Shown piece after piece: positions 18,539-27,703 of a stretch of 64,000 nt of DNA (position 1 is its first letter; each line of letters starts with the position of its first letter). Source of the stretch: Methylomonas methanica MC09 (GTDB lineage Bacteria > Pseudomonadota > Gammaproteobacteria > Methylococcales > Methylomonadaceae); NCBI RefSeq assembly GCF_000214665.1, contig NC_015572.1, forward strand, positions 1,302,001 through 1,366,000. Reading direction: 5' to 3'. A model generated the notes under the pieces. The model was given only the letters and a program-made list of their open reading frames with translations. It made no database searches and was not told the DNA's origin. Both the position numbers and the translations under genes were made by a program.

Positions 18539-20416
18539 ATGGAAATTTTATCAGGTAGTGTTTTTGTTGTATCTATCCTGGGTACTATTCATTACTTGAG
18601 TTTAAAGCTGGGTTGGCAGAGATTTTTATCTCGCAATGATTGTATTTTGTATTCCATTGTTGTTTTTTTCTGTTTGTTCTTTTTTCCTTTTTCTGTTTTA
18701 GGTCTTTCGGAGCTTGTGTCAGCGAGCTCTTTGTTGAAAATAACAATCAACAGGTTATGTGTTTTTTCCGTTATTTTTAACGGTATATTGATTTTTTTGT
18801 TATTTAAATATAAAAATCAGAGCGGTATGCCGGTTTGCCGTAACTGTTTTGTCAAGTTAAATAGTTTTGAAAAGGTTGTTATATATTTTACCTTGTCAGT
18901 ATTCATTTTTCTTGGGCTTCTCTTGTTATTTGGATTCCCACGTGGTTTTGAAGTGTGGGCTTATCATTTGCCAATCGCTATCAATTTTTTTCAAAAGGGA
19001 TCGTTTCAGGTCTGGGATACAACTTTTATGCATGCTTACCCTGCCAATATGAGCGTGTGGGTAGGATTTTGGTTGCGCGTTTTACCCGAACGGATAGTGT
19101 CGGTATTTAATTTGCCTTTCCTGGCAGTATGCTCGTTTGTTTTATATCTTCTGTCTAGGCAGTGTGGTGGCGATCGTTCATCGAGCATACTGATGGCTTG
19201 TGGGATATCCTGCGTCCCTCTTTTTAGTTTTTCGGCGCTCGAACTTGGGGCAGATATTGCCGGCGTCACATTCATGATTTCTTCTGTCTATTTTTTTTTA
19301 AAACGGCCAGTCGTCCTACCTGGATGGGCGGTTATGTGCGGTTTATCGGCCGGTTTAGCGTATGGCTTTAAATCCTTACACCTTGTCCCCGCGGCACTTA
19401 TTTTTATAGCGATTGTACTTGGGAAATATAATAATACCTATCGCGATGCCGGATTTTTTATAATCTCCTTTCTGACCATGTCAGGTATTTGGTTTTTTCG
19501 CAATTATTTGGAGTTTAATAATCCAGTTTATCCCGTTCATTTAGGCAGAATTTTTGATTTGTTAGGGTTTAAAGCAGCGCCGGATTTCGTGCTTAGCGAG
19601 CGGGATGTGAACCAATTCGAATGGGTCAGATCTTCTTGGGAGTGGTTGATTTACCCCTGGGTAGAATGGCATCAATTCAGTCAAAACTTTAAACATAGCT
19701 CCGGTTTAGGCGCGTTTTTCGCTGGAACGATACCAATGGCTTGGGTTGGTTATAGTATTTATTTGGGGGCAGGGGGTTGGAGTTCCGAGATTGCCGATAA
19801 ATCCAGGTTTTTTGTTTATTTTATGGGAACTGCATTATTTATTGTCTGGTGGTTTCTAGGAGATAGGCAGCCGCGCTATGTTATGGGAGGAATAGCGCTA
19901 TTACTTCCGTTAACCGCCTTTTTTATGACCACGGCCAATAAACGTATCAGGAAAGTTTACGAAACTATCTTGGTATTTTGTTTGTTTGTAATGTTACTTG
20001 TGCCACTTTTTCGAGTAGGTGTAAGTCAGGCCGGATTAGTTACGACTACCGGCTTGGCAAGCCGATATAAGGCCTTGGAATATCCGGAAATCATCGACAA
20101 ACTAAGTGTGGGTACAACCATTCTGGATCTGGCAGACCGACCCAGTCATTATCCATTATTTGGCAGCCAGTTCTCCAATCGGGTAATCAGCTATTCAGAA
20201 GCGACGCGTTTGTTTAGGCGTAATGATGGTTGGGCGCTTGATGTTAATCTAATCAGGCAGCTTGGGATCACGCATATTTACGCCTATGGCGAACCCAAGT
20301 TTGATTTGAATTGCTTATTGCTTGAGGTGGAAGGCCGACTGGACCGTAATCCATTTAATGGTAAGGAATATAAAGACCATCGAGTTTTATATCGGGTGCT
20401 TGACAATTGTTTATAG
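18539..20416 (+). CDS. polytopic membrane glycosyltransferase-like protein (GtrC-like)
   Basis: The 625-residue protein has about twelve hydrophobic segments through residue 490 and a soluble C-terminal tail of about 135 residues. The layout is that of GT-C enzymes, which use polyprenyl-phosphate sugars at the periplasmic face. A long first loop contains FGFPRGFEVWAYHLPIAIN near residues 125-145, with acidic and His residues where GT-C enzymes have their catalytic loop. Directly behind the GtrA-GtrB fusion it completes a gtr-type three-step module. AAAGGTGA precedes the ATG. Confidence 0.7.
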   Translation: MEILSGSVFVVSILGTIHYLSLKLGWQRFLSRNDCILYSIVVFFCLFFFPFSVLGLSELVSASSLLKITINRLCVFSVIFNGILIFLLFKYKNQSGMPVCRNCFVKLNSFEKVVIYFTLSVFIFLGLLLLFGFPRGFEVWAYHLPIAINFFQKGSFQVWDTTFMHAYPANMSVWVGFWLRVLPERIVSVFNLPFLAVCSFVLYLLSRQCGGDRSSSILMACGISCVPLFSFSALELGADIAGVTFMISSVYFFLKRPVVLPGWAVMCGLSAGLAYGFKSLHLVPAALIFIAIVLGKYNNTYRDAGFFIISFLTMSGIWFFRNYLEFNNPVYPVHLGRIFDLLGFKAAPDFVLSERDVNQFEWVRSSWEWLIYPWVEWHQFSQNFKHSSGLGAFFAGTIPMAWVGYSIYLGAGGWSSEIADKSRFFVYFMGTALFIVWWFLGDRQPRYVMGGIALLLPLTAFFMTTANKRIRKVYETILVFCLFVMLLVPLFRVGVSQAGLVTTTGLASRYKALEYPEIIDKLSVGTTILDLADRPSHYPLFGSQFSNRVISYSEATRLFRRNDGWALDVNLIRQLGITHIYAYGEPKFDLNCLLLEVEGRLDRNPFNGKEYKDHRVLYRVLDNCL

Positions 20417-20449
20417 TGATTACCCCTTTCTGAGATATTCAATAATTGA

Positions 20450-21700
20450 ATGAAAAATCTATTACTAATTGCCTATCATTTTCCACCGGTGCGCGTCAGT
20501 AGCGGTATTCAGCGTACACTTAAATTCGCCAGATATTTGCTTGATGACGGTTGGAAAGCGCAAATATTAACAGTTAATGCAAGAGTTTATGAAAGAGTCA
20601 GCAATGATCAATTAGGTGAGATTCCTGAAGAAGTTGTGGTAACTCGCGCTTTTGCTCTGGATACTGCCAAACATCTATCCGTAAAAGGCCGATACTTAGC
20701 TTGGATGGCGCTACCTGATCGTTGGGTGACTTGGTGCATCGGAGGAATTTTCTCCGGTTTAAAGATGATTTATCGGTTTCGCCCAAAAGTTATTTTGTCT
20801 ACTTATCCGATTGCCACCGCCCATCTCATAGGCTTGATATTGCACAGAATAACGGGTATTCCATGGGTGGCCGACTTTCGGGATTCCATGACGGAAGATG
20901 ATTATCCTACCGATCCGACCCAATGGAAAGTTTATCGCTGGATAGAAAAACAAACGGTAACTCACTGCACGCGAGCAGTGTTTACCACGCCGGGCGCGGT
21001 TTCCATGTATGCCGAACGTTATCCTCATATACCTGAAGCGCGTTGGGCTTTGATTCCAAACGGTTACGACGAAGAGAATTTTGTCCGCGCCGAACAATCC
21101 GATCAATTAGATCAGGCATTAAGCGAAAAACATAAACAAATTGTTCTGTTGCACAGCGGTATTTTGTATCCTTCCGAACGCGACCCGACGGAATTTTTTA
21201 AAGCGTTGTCCAAGTTGAAAGCGACTGGCAAGATCGACAGAAATAAAATTAAAGTGATCCTTAGAGCAACAGGTCACGATCAGCTTCACCGGCAGTCAAT
21301 CCGGCAATTTGATTTAGAGGACATCGTTTTTCTGGAGCCGAGCGTGGCCTATGAGAAAGCCTTGGCGGAAATGCTGGTTGTCGACGGCTTGGTGATATTT
21401 CAGGCGTCCAATTGCAATCACCAGATTCCGGCTAAAATTTACGAGTATTTAAGGGCGAGGCGCCCGATCCTGGCGTTGACCGATCCAGACGGTGATACCG
21501 CCAAGGTTTTACTGGATGCCGGCCTCGCCAGCTGTATCGCACCGTTGGATGATGAAGCCGCAATTGCCGAGTTGATCAGTAACTTTATCGATAATGTCGA
21601 TGTAAGATCATCTGCCGTTGCCAGTGATGCTGTAATTAACAGCCATTCGAGGCGGGCGCGTACCAAATTATTGGCCCAGCTCCTGGATGAGGTCTCTTAG
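20450..21700 (+). CDS. glycosyltransferase family 4 (GT-B)
   Basis: The 416-residue GT-B protein starts with LLLIAYHFPPVRVSSGIQRTLKFARYL, the donor-lobe start of GT4 enzymes that often accompany exosortase clusters. ADFRDSMTEDD near residues 142-152 and IPNGYDEENF near 203 mark the fold, and an acidic pair lies near the end (ASNCNHQIPAKIYEYLRARRPI near 325-345). It should transfer one sugar during repeat-unit assembly. The last four bases overlap the end of the opposing decarboxylase gene. Confidence 0.85.
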   Translation: MKNLLLIAYHFPPVRVSSGIQRTLKFARYLLDDGWKAQILTVNARVYERVSNDQLGEIPEEVVVTRAFALDTAKHLSVKGRYLAWMALPDRWVTWCIGGIFSGLKMIYRFRPKVILSTYPIATAHLIGLILHRITGIPWVADFRDSMTEDDYPTDPTQWKVYRWIEKQTVTHCTRAVFTTPGAVSMYAERYPHIPEARWALIPNGYDEENFVRAEQSDQLDQALSEKHKQIVLLHSGILYPSERDPTEFFKALSKLKATGKIDRNKIKVILRATGHDQLHRQSIRQFDLEDIVFLEPSVAYEKALAEMLVVDGLVIFQASNCNHQIPAKIYEYLRARRPILALTDPDGDTAKVLLDAGLASCIAPLDDEAAIAELISNFIDNVDVRSSAVASDAVINSHSRRARTKLLAQLLDEVS

Positions 21701-22932
21701 ACCAGCACTTCTCGAGCATCGGGTTGGCTAAGAAATTTACTGGGGCTGGCTGTGTATCCGTACGCGCCGGACTGAAATATGACGACTAAATCGCCTATTT
21801 CGGCTTTCGGCAGCGTCATTTTATCCGCCAATATGTCCAAGGGGGTACAGAGTGGGCCCACTATGTTGACGGTTTCCAGTTCTTGAACGCCCATTTTGTT
21901 GCCAATAGCCACCGGATAATTTTTACGGATAACTTGCCCGAAATTACCGGAGGCGGCCAGATGATGGTGCAGTCCGCCGTCGACGACCAGAAAAGTTTGT
22001 CCGCGCGATATTTTTTTGTCGAGAATGCGCGTCACGTAAATGCCCGCTTCTCCCACCAGATATCGGCCTAATTCGATGATGATTTCCGCTTCAGCTAGCG
22101 ATTGACGGGTAAGGACCAGTTCCGACGCTAACGCGTTACCGACTTGCTCTATAGCTAAAGGTGCGTCACCGGGAAAGTACGGAATGCCGAAACCGCCGCC
22201 AATATTAAGTTTGCGAATGGGGGATGGGCAGAGAGGGGATAGGTTCGCGGCCAGTTGCAGGCTTTTCTGCTGGGCTTCGATAATTGAGTCCGCTTTCAGG
22301 TTTTGCGAGCCGCTGTAGATGTGGAATCCCTGAAACTGTAGGTCCAGCGTTTTTATACGTTGCAAAATGACAGGAACTTGCTCTTCGTCTATACCGAATT
22401 GTTTGGCGCCGCCGCCCATTTTCATGCCGGAGGCCTTTAGTTCAAAGGCGGGGTTTATTCTAACCGCCACTTTCGCATTTACACCTAAGTTTTCACACTG
22501 TTTGCCAATGCACTCCAACTCATGAGCTGATTCAATATTGATGGTTACCCCGGCCGCAATAGCTTGGGATAACTCCTGAGGGCGTTTGCCAGGTCCTGCA
22601 AAGCTAATGTGTTCGGCCGGCATCGGGGTGTCGAGCGCGACTTTCATTTCGTCAGCGGACGCGAGATCAAAGCCATCGGCCAGCGTTGCCATATGTTGCA
22701 CAACTGCCGGCATTGGGTTGGCTTTCATGGCGTAATGAATTTTAAGCTCTGGCGGCATGGCCTGCCGTAATTGCTGCATACGCCGAGTCAGTGCTTGCCT
22801 GTCATAGGCGTAAAACGGCGTTTGGCCAACGCGCTCGGCCAGTCGGCTGAGCGAAGTGCCGCCAACCATCAGCTCGTTGCCGTTCTCGGCAAAGGTATCT
22901 AAAAATGCGTGTTTCGGTGCAATCGGGTTCAT
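21697..22932 (-). CDS. PLP-dependent decarboxylase, exosortase A system-associated
   Basis: The 411-residue protein is of the LysA/ornithine-decarboxylase fold III family. The PLP lysine is in HYAMKANPMP near residue 68, the glycine-rich phosphate loop GGGFGIPYFPGD is near residue 245, and the second-subunit motif LCTPLDIL is near residue 357. In exosortase A loci this subfamily stands beside the acyl-CoA ligase and ACP and probably makes an amine or modified amino acid building block. It lies eight bases downstream of the ligase gene, in one operon. Confidence 0.87.
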   Translation of the reverse strand: MNPIAPKHAFLDTFAENGNELMVGGTSLSRLAERVGQTPFYAYDRQALTRRMQQLRQAMPPELKIHYAMKANPMPAVVQHMATLADGFDLASADEMKVALDTPMPAEHISFAGPGKRPQELSQAIAAGVTINIESAHELECIGKQCENLGVNAKVAVRINPAFELKASGMKMGGGAKQFGIDEEQVPVILQRIKTLDLQFQGFHIYSGSQNLKADSIIEAQQKSLQLAANLSPLCPSPIRKLNIGGGFGIPYFPGDAPLAIEQVGNALASELVLTRQSLAEAEIIIELGRYLVGEAGIYVTRILDKKISRGQTFLVVDGGLHHHLAASGNFGQVIRKNYPVAIGNKMGVQELETVNIVGPLCTPLDILADKMTLPKAEIGDLVVIFQSGAYGYTASPSKFLSQPDAREVLV

Positions 22933-22940
22933 GGCGGCAA

Positions 22941-24527
22941 TCAGGGCTGAAACAAATGGGCAAACTGTTGGCTAAGCATTTTACGATCTATTTTGCCGTT
23001 GGGGTTACGCGGTAAGCTGCTGAGCTCTTCAATTCGCGCGGGTACCATGAAATTTGGCAGTTGGGTTTTGCAGCAATCAATCAATTGTTGTGGATCGAAT
23101 TGCATATCAGGTTGTGGGCTAACGACAACGACAACCGCCTGGCCCAGGTTTGGGTGTTCGATCCCAATCGCCGCAGCCTCCTTAACCAATCCGGAGGCGT
23201 AAATGACTTCTTCAATTTCACTCGGACTCACTCTGTAGCCGGACGTTTTGATCATATCGTCTTTACGGCCGACAAAATACAAAAAACCATCCTCATCCAT
23301 CGTGACGGTATCGCCGGACCAGACGGCTATTTCGGTCAGGGGTAAGCCGGATAGTTGGCCGGGAGCGGGTTTAAAGCGTTCCGCGGTTTTGGCGGGGTCG
23401 TTCCAATAACCAAGACTGACCAGGGAGCCGCGGTGAACCAGTTCGCCCGGTTCGTGCGGAGCGCACAGGCTACCGTCCTCACGGACTACCATGATTTCCG
23501 CGTTTGGGATGGCTTTACCCATGGAGTCCGGACGAATGTCGATTTGCTCGGGTGGTAAATAGGTTGAACGGAAGGCTTCCGTCAGGCCATACATCAGAAA
23601 AAACTTTGAATTGGGGGCTTTAGAGCGCAGTTTTTGTAGTACGGTTTTGGGCATTTTTCCGCCCGAGTTGGTCATATAGCGCAAGTGTTGATCGATGGAT
23701 TCCGGCCAGTTTAAATCCGCCAGTTGAGCCCATAAAGGCGGGACGGCGGCCAGACCTGTGATTTGGTATTTGCCTAGGGCGTTAATCACATCCTTGGGCA
23801 GTAAATAGTCCAATAACACGCAACTTGCACCCTTCAACAGGCTGGTCGTTAGTTGATTCAGCCCGTAGTCGAAACTAAAGGGTAGTACGGCGAGCAATCG
23901 GTCGTCTGCCTGAATTTGCAGGTATTCAGCCACACTTTGGGCGCCGGCCACGATATTGCGATGAGATAACACCACGCCTTTCGGTTTGCCCGTGCTGCCG
24001 GAGGTGTACAAGATCGCCGCCATGTCGGTGTCGATCATGGTAACCGGATGGTGTGGATAAGAGTCGGCTAAACGGTTGTAGGTTTGCCAGTCAATAATTT
24101 GCCACGACGGGAGTTTAACGTCGCCCGCGTCATGATCAACCAGGATGATGGTGTGTAGATCGGTGCATTCATGCAGTACTGTCTGTAAACTATGCAGGCG
24201 GCTTTTTGAGGTGATCAGTATTTTGACGTTACAGTCGTTGAGGATGTGGCTAACCTGTGGCGCCTTTAGTACCGGATTTACCGGCACGAACACGCCGCCC
24301 GCCAAGGAAACGGCCAGGAAGCTGCTGACGGTTTCGATTTGTTTAGGAAGGTAAATTGCAACACGTTGCTGGCGTTTCAAATCCAGGCTTTGTAGGGCTT
24401 TGGCCTGGAGTGCTACTAACTCGCTCAGTTGACGAAAACTAATTCGGCTATCCTTATGCACAATAGCATCGGAATCCGCCGCAGCATTCAGGTTATCGAA
24501 TAATAATTGATGTAAACAGGTTGCCAT
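22941..24527 (-). CDS. AMP-forming acyl-CoA ligase, exosortase A system-associated
   Basis: The 528-residue member of the ANL superfamily has the P-loop AILYTSGSTGKPKGV near residues 165-180, YGLTEAFRSTYL near 320 and the hinge region GRKDDMIKTSGYRVSP near 425-440. The C-terminal catalytic Lys is in NPNGKIDRK. It activates a carboxylic acid as the adenylate, probably loading it on the nearby ACP. ATG at 24527 (MATCLHQLL) is chosen; the frame is open to 24608, but the added residues do not match the family start. It is divergent from exosortase. Confidence 0.88.
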   Translation of the reverse strand: MATCLHQLLFDNLNAAADSDAIVHKDSRISFRQLSELVALQAKALQSLDLKRQQRVAIYLPKQIETVSSFLAVSLAGGVFVPVNPVLKAPQVSHILNDCNVKILITSKSRLHSLQTVLHECTDLHTIILVDHDAGDVKLPSWQIIDWQTYNRLADSYPHHPVTMIDTDMAAILYTSGSTGKPKGVVLSHRNIVAGAQSVAEYLQIQADDRLLAVLPFSFDYGLNQLTTSLLKGASCVLLDYLLPKDVINALGKYQITGLAAVPPLWAQLADLNWPESIDQHLRYMTNSGGKMPKTVLQKLRSKAPNSKFFLMYGLTEAFRSTYLPPEQIDIRPDSMGKAIPNAEIMVVREDGSLCAPHEPGELVHRGSLVSLGYWNDPAKTAERFKPAPGQLSGLPLTEIAVWSGDTVTMDEDGFLYFVGRKDDMIKTSGYRVSPSEIEEVIYASGLVKEAAAIGIEHPNLGQAVVVVVSPQPDMQFDPQQLIDCCKTQLPNFMVPARIEELSSLPRNPNGKIDRKMLSQQFAHLFQP

Positions 24528-24643
24528 GTGGAAAATAAACCAAATTGTTAGGGACGCACAATGCAAACTATCGTAGCAGAATATGTCGACATTACCCAAT
24601 CCCATCATAATTTCTCTAGTTGCTCGTTAATGGGGTGTTCAAT

Positions 24644-26140
24644 ATGTTGAAATTCGGCGTTCTGCCCGTGTATTGGCAAAGGCCGTTATGGGTTCTGTTG
24701 TCGCTCACCCTGATCTTTGGGGTGGTGTTTTGGCAGAGTTGGCAATCGATAGTAAGTATTTGGTCTCGTTCGGATACCTTCGCCCATGGTTATTTAGTGT
24801 TGCCCGCCAGTTTATGGCTGATCTGGTCGAGGAAGGAGCAATACGCAAAACTACAGCCAAAGCCAAGTTATCTTGGAATATTGAGTCTGCTGTTTTGCGG
24901 GTTTGTCTGGTTAGCGGCGGAAATGACCAAGGTGCTGGTGGTTGAGCAGTTTGCTCTGGTCGGCATGCTGGTTTGTTTGATATGGAGTGTACTCGGTAAT
25001 AAAGTGGCCGGAAGCATGTTGTTTCCGTTATTTTTTTTATTCCTGATGGTGCCGTTTGGCGAAGATTTCGTGCCGTTCCTAATGGAATACACCGCCAGTT
25101 TTGTCGTGTTTATGCTGCGGTTAACAGGTATCAGTGTCTATAGAGAGGGTCTGCATTTTACTTTAACTTCCGGTAGCTGGTCGGTTATCGAAGCCTGTAG
25201 CGGTATTCGTTATTTAATTGCGTCGATTACCTTGGGTTTGCTATACGCGTATTTGCATTACAGCAGTTATGTTAAGCGTTCGGTTTTTATTTTGGCATCC
25301 ATTCTGGTGCCGATTTTGGCTAACGGCTTACGCGCATACATGATAGTGATGATAGGGCATTTAAGTGATATGAAATTGGCGACGGGTGTTGATCATATTA
25401 TTTATGGCTGGGTGTTTTTTGGATTAGTCATGTTGTTGTTGTTTTATATCGGCTCCTTTGCGCAGGATCCGCCGGTAATTGCTATACCTCAATCGAAGCC
25501 GGAGGAAGTTGTCCCGGCAACTCGGGATACTGGTTGGCTGGTGATAGGCGTGATTACGTCCGTATGCGTGTTGATGTGGCCGATGGTTGCAGCTGAACTG
25601 CATTCCAGGCAGGCAATCGAAGCAACGATACCCGGCGCCTTGTCGCAAAGTTTGCAAACTGAAGCCGTTGCTGCCCCGGTTTGGCAATGGGAGCCGAAGT
25701 TTAACGGCGCAATGGCAATCGAAAAGCGTTTTGTCGATGAGGGCGGTCAGACCGTTGGCATATATTTCGCTAACTTTGGCGATGAGTCTAAGGGTGGGGA
25801 GTTGATCAATTCGCAAAACACACTGATTAGCCACGGCCAAACCGGTTGGTGGGGAGTGGAAGATTCCCTCTTATCGATAGAAGGGGCTTCGGTCTCATGG
25901 CGCGTGCAAGAGAAGGTAATAGCTAATCAACAAGTTTATTTGTTGATTATGCGATGGTATCGAGTAGGCGGCGTTAATACCGCAAATCGATATTACGCCA
26001 AGTGGTTGCAATTGCTCAAGCGCTTGAGTGGCGACGCCTCTCCGGAAATTATGGTGGTTGTTTATACCCAAACGCCGCAAGGCGATTACCGTCAGGCCAG
26101 AGAAAGATTGCAAAAAGTTGCCTTGGCCTGTTGCAATTGA
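24644..26140 (+). CDS. xrtA: exosortase A fused to EpsI domain
   Basis: The N-terminal 290 residues are a polytopic exosortase with the transpeptidase-like triad in place: Cys185 (IEACSGIRYL), Arg230 (NGLRAY) and His251 (GVDHIIYGW). The C-terminal part (about 300-498) is an EpsI/DUF3485-type periplasmic domain (FNGAMAIEKRF, VGIYFANF). The enzyme cleaves PEP-CTERM sorting tails at the inner membrane during export. I chose ATG at 24644, behind GGGGTG; a TTG at 24620 would add eight residues. No PEP-CTERM substrate is seen in the window. Confidence 0.9.
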   Translation: MLKFGVLPVYWQRPLWVLLSLTLIFGVVFWQSWQSIVSIWSRSDTFAHGYLVLPASLWLIWSRKEQYAKLQPKPSYLGILSLLFCGFVWLAAEMTKVLVVEQFALVGMLVCLIWSVLGNKVAGSMLFPLFFLFLMVPFGEDFVPFLMEYTASFVVFMLRLTGISVYREGLHFTLTSGSWSVIEACSGIRYLIASITLGLLYAYLHYSSYVKRSVFILASILVPILANGLRAYMIVMIGHLSDMKLATGVDHIIYGWVFFGLVMLLLFYIGSFAQDPPVIAIPQSKPEEVVPATRDTGWLVIGVITSVCVLMWPMVAAELHSRQAIEATIPGALSQSLQTEAVAAPVWQWEPKFNGAMAIEKRFVDEGGQTVGIYFANFGDESKGGELINSQNTLISHGQTGWWGVEDSLLSIEGASVSWRVQEKVIANQQVYLLIMRWYRVGGVNTANRYYAKWLQLLKRLSGDASPEIMVVVYTQTPQGDYRQARERLQKVALACCN

Positions 26141-26209
26141 TGTGAGTATTTAGTCAGAATCAGATCAGCCGCATAGTTTCGATTAACGCGTTAGAAAAGG
26201 AAAATTTAT

Positions 26210-27610
26210 ATGATACCCGTTGTACTTTCAGGAGGTTCCGGAACACGATTATGGCCTTTGTCGCGCGGCCAATATCCCAAGCAGTTTTTACCGTTGGTTT
26301 CCGGTAAAACCATGATTCAGGAAACGTTGTTAAGGTTAGGCGGTGTTTCCGGGTTGCAGCCGCCCATAGCCGTATGCAATGAGGATCACCGTTTCATGAT
26401 GGCCGAGCAGTTGTGGGAAATCGGTTGTAAGCCGGCGGCGATTATTTTAGAACCGGTGGGTAAAAATACAGCGCCCGCAGTCGCCATGGCAGCCCTAAGC
26501 GCATCCTCGCCGGACGATGTGCTTTTGATATTGCCTGCCGATCATGTGATCGCCGATACCGCGGCATTTCACAAAGCCATTGCCAAAGCCGAAAATCTTG
26601 CGCAGCGGGACTTGCTGGTAACATTCGGCATCGTTGCCAACGCGCCCGAAACCGGTTATGGCTATATCAAAGCCGGCACGGAGGTGGTGGGCGATGGCTT
26701 TAAGGTGGCCGCTTTCGTGGAAAAGCCGGATGCGGAAACCGCACAAACCTATCTGGATAGCGGCGATTATTTTTGGAACAGCGGTATGTTTGCCTTTAAG
26801 GCCGGCGTTTTTTTGCATGAATTGGAAAAATTCAATCCGCAAATGCTGAACGTATGCCGGGAAGCATTGGCGGCGGCTAAAACCGATCTGGATTTTACCC
26901 GTTTGGATAGGGCTATTTTTTCCACTTGCCCGGCCGATTCTATCGATTATGCCGTGATGGAAAAGACCGCTAGAGCCGCGGTTATCCCATTGGATGCCGG
27001 TTGGAACGATGTAGGCTCCTGGTCGGCCTTGTGGGACGTTACAGGCAAAGACCAGTCCGGCAATGCCATTAAAGGCGACGTATTGACCATTGATACCATC
27101 AATTCCTATGTGCACTCCAGCAACAAGCTGGTGGCTGTGATTGGTGTGCAGGATTTGGTAGTGGTGGAAACAGACGATGCTGTGATGGTGGCATCTAAGG
27201 ATCGGGTACAGGATGTGAAAGCCATCGTTGATCAATTAAAAGCCTTGAAACGAGACGAAGCGCAAGTGCATCGAAAAGTCTATCGGCCCTGGGGGCACTA
27301 CGACTTGGTTGATGCCGGCGATCGCCACCACACCAAGCGTATCGTGGTAAAGCCGGGAGCCAAGTTATCGGTGCAAAAACATCACCACCGTGCCGAGCAT
27401 TGGGTGGTGGTTAAAGGCACCGCATGGGTTACCAAAGATGGCAAACAGGTTCTGGTGACGGAGAATGAATCGATTTACATCCCGGTTGGTGTGGTACACA
27501 GTCTGGAAAACCCGGGTGTGATTCCGCTGGAGATGGTCGAAGTACAGTCCGGTAGCTATCTGGGTGAAGACGATATCGTGCGTTTTCAGGATAACTATGG
27601 GCGGATTTAA
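26210..27610 (+). CDS. manC: mannose-1-phosphate guanylyltransferase/mannose-6-phosphate isomerase
   Basis: This is a bifunctional type II PMI enzyme of 466 residues. The pyrophosphorylase signature GGSGTRLWPLSRGQYPKQF is at residues 8-26 and FVEKPD near residue 163. The C-terminal cupin has the metal-binding PMI motif QKHHHRAEHWVVV near residues 390-402. It makes GDP-mannose from mannose-6-phosphate and GTP, feeding the cluster glycosyltransferases. It is the last gene of the polysaccharide region and is 69 bases from exosortase. Confidence 0.93.
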   Translation: MIPVVLSGGSGTRLWPLSRGQYPKQFLPLVSGKTMIQETLLRLGGVSGLQPPIAVCNEDHRFMMAEQLWEIGCKPAAIILEPVGKNTAPAVAMAALSASSPDDVLLILPADHVIADTAAFHKAIAKAENLAQRDLLVTFGIVANAPETGYGYIKAGTEVVGDGFKVAAFVEKPDAETAQTYLDSGDYFWNSGMFAFKAGVFLHELEKFNPQMLNVCREALAAAKTDLDFTRLDRAIFSTCPADSIDYAVMEKTARAAVIPLDAGWNDVGSWSALWDVTGKDQSGNAIKGDVLTIDTINSYVHSSNKLVAVIGVQDLVVVETDDAVMVASKDRVQDVKAIVDQLKALKRDEAQVHRKVYRPWGHYDLVDAGDRHHTKRIVVKPGAKLSVQKHHHRAEHWVVVKGTAWVTKDGKQVLVTENESIYIPVGVVHSLENPGVIPLEMVEVQSGSYLGEDDIVRFQDNYGRI

Positions 27611-27650
27611 GCGAGCCGGCTGATCCCGGCTATTGAACTGAGAATTCCGG

Positions 27651-27690
27651 GTAAGGTCGAGTATCATAGTATTTGCTATTTTGACCTTAC
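27651..27690 (+). promoter_or_regulatory. inverted repeat in the corA-like leader
   Basis: GTAAGGTC (27651-27658) and GACCTTAC (27683-27690) are perfect 8-base inverted arms around a 24-base AT-rich loop. The second arm ends two bases before the AGGAG ribosome site of the channel gene. A smaller stem AGCCGG/CCGGCT lies just upstream and may end the manC transcript. The placement would allow an operator or a fold affecting ribosome access; this is inference. Confidence 0.35.
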
Positions 27691-27703
27691 TTAGGAGTTG
27701 CTA

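Noticed and set aside
26495..27235. 246-residue frame on the minus strand inside manC
   Set aside because: It is fully contained in a well supported gene and has the composition expected of a complement frame in GC-rich coding DNA.
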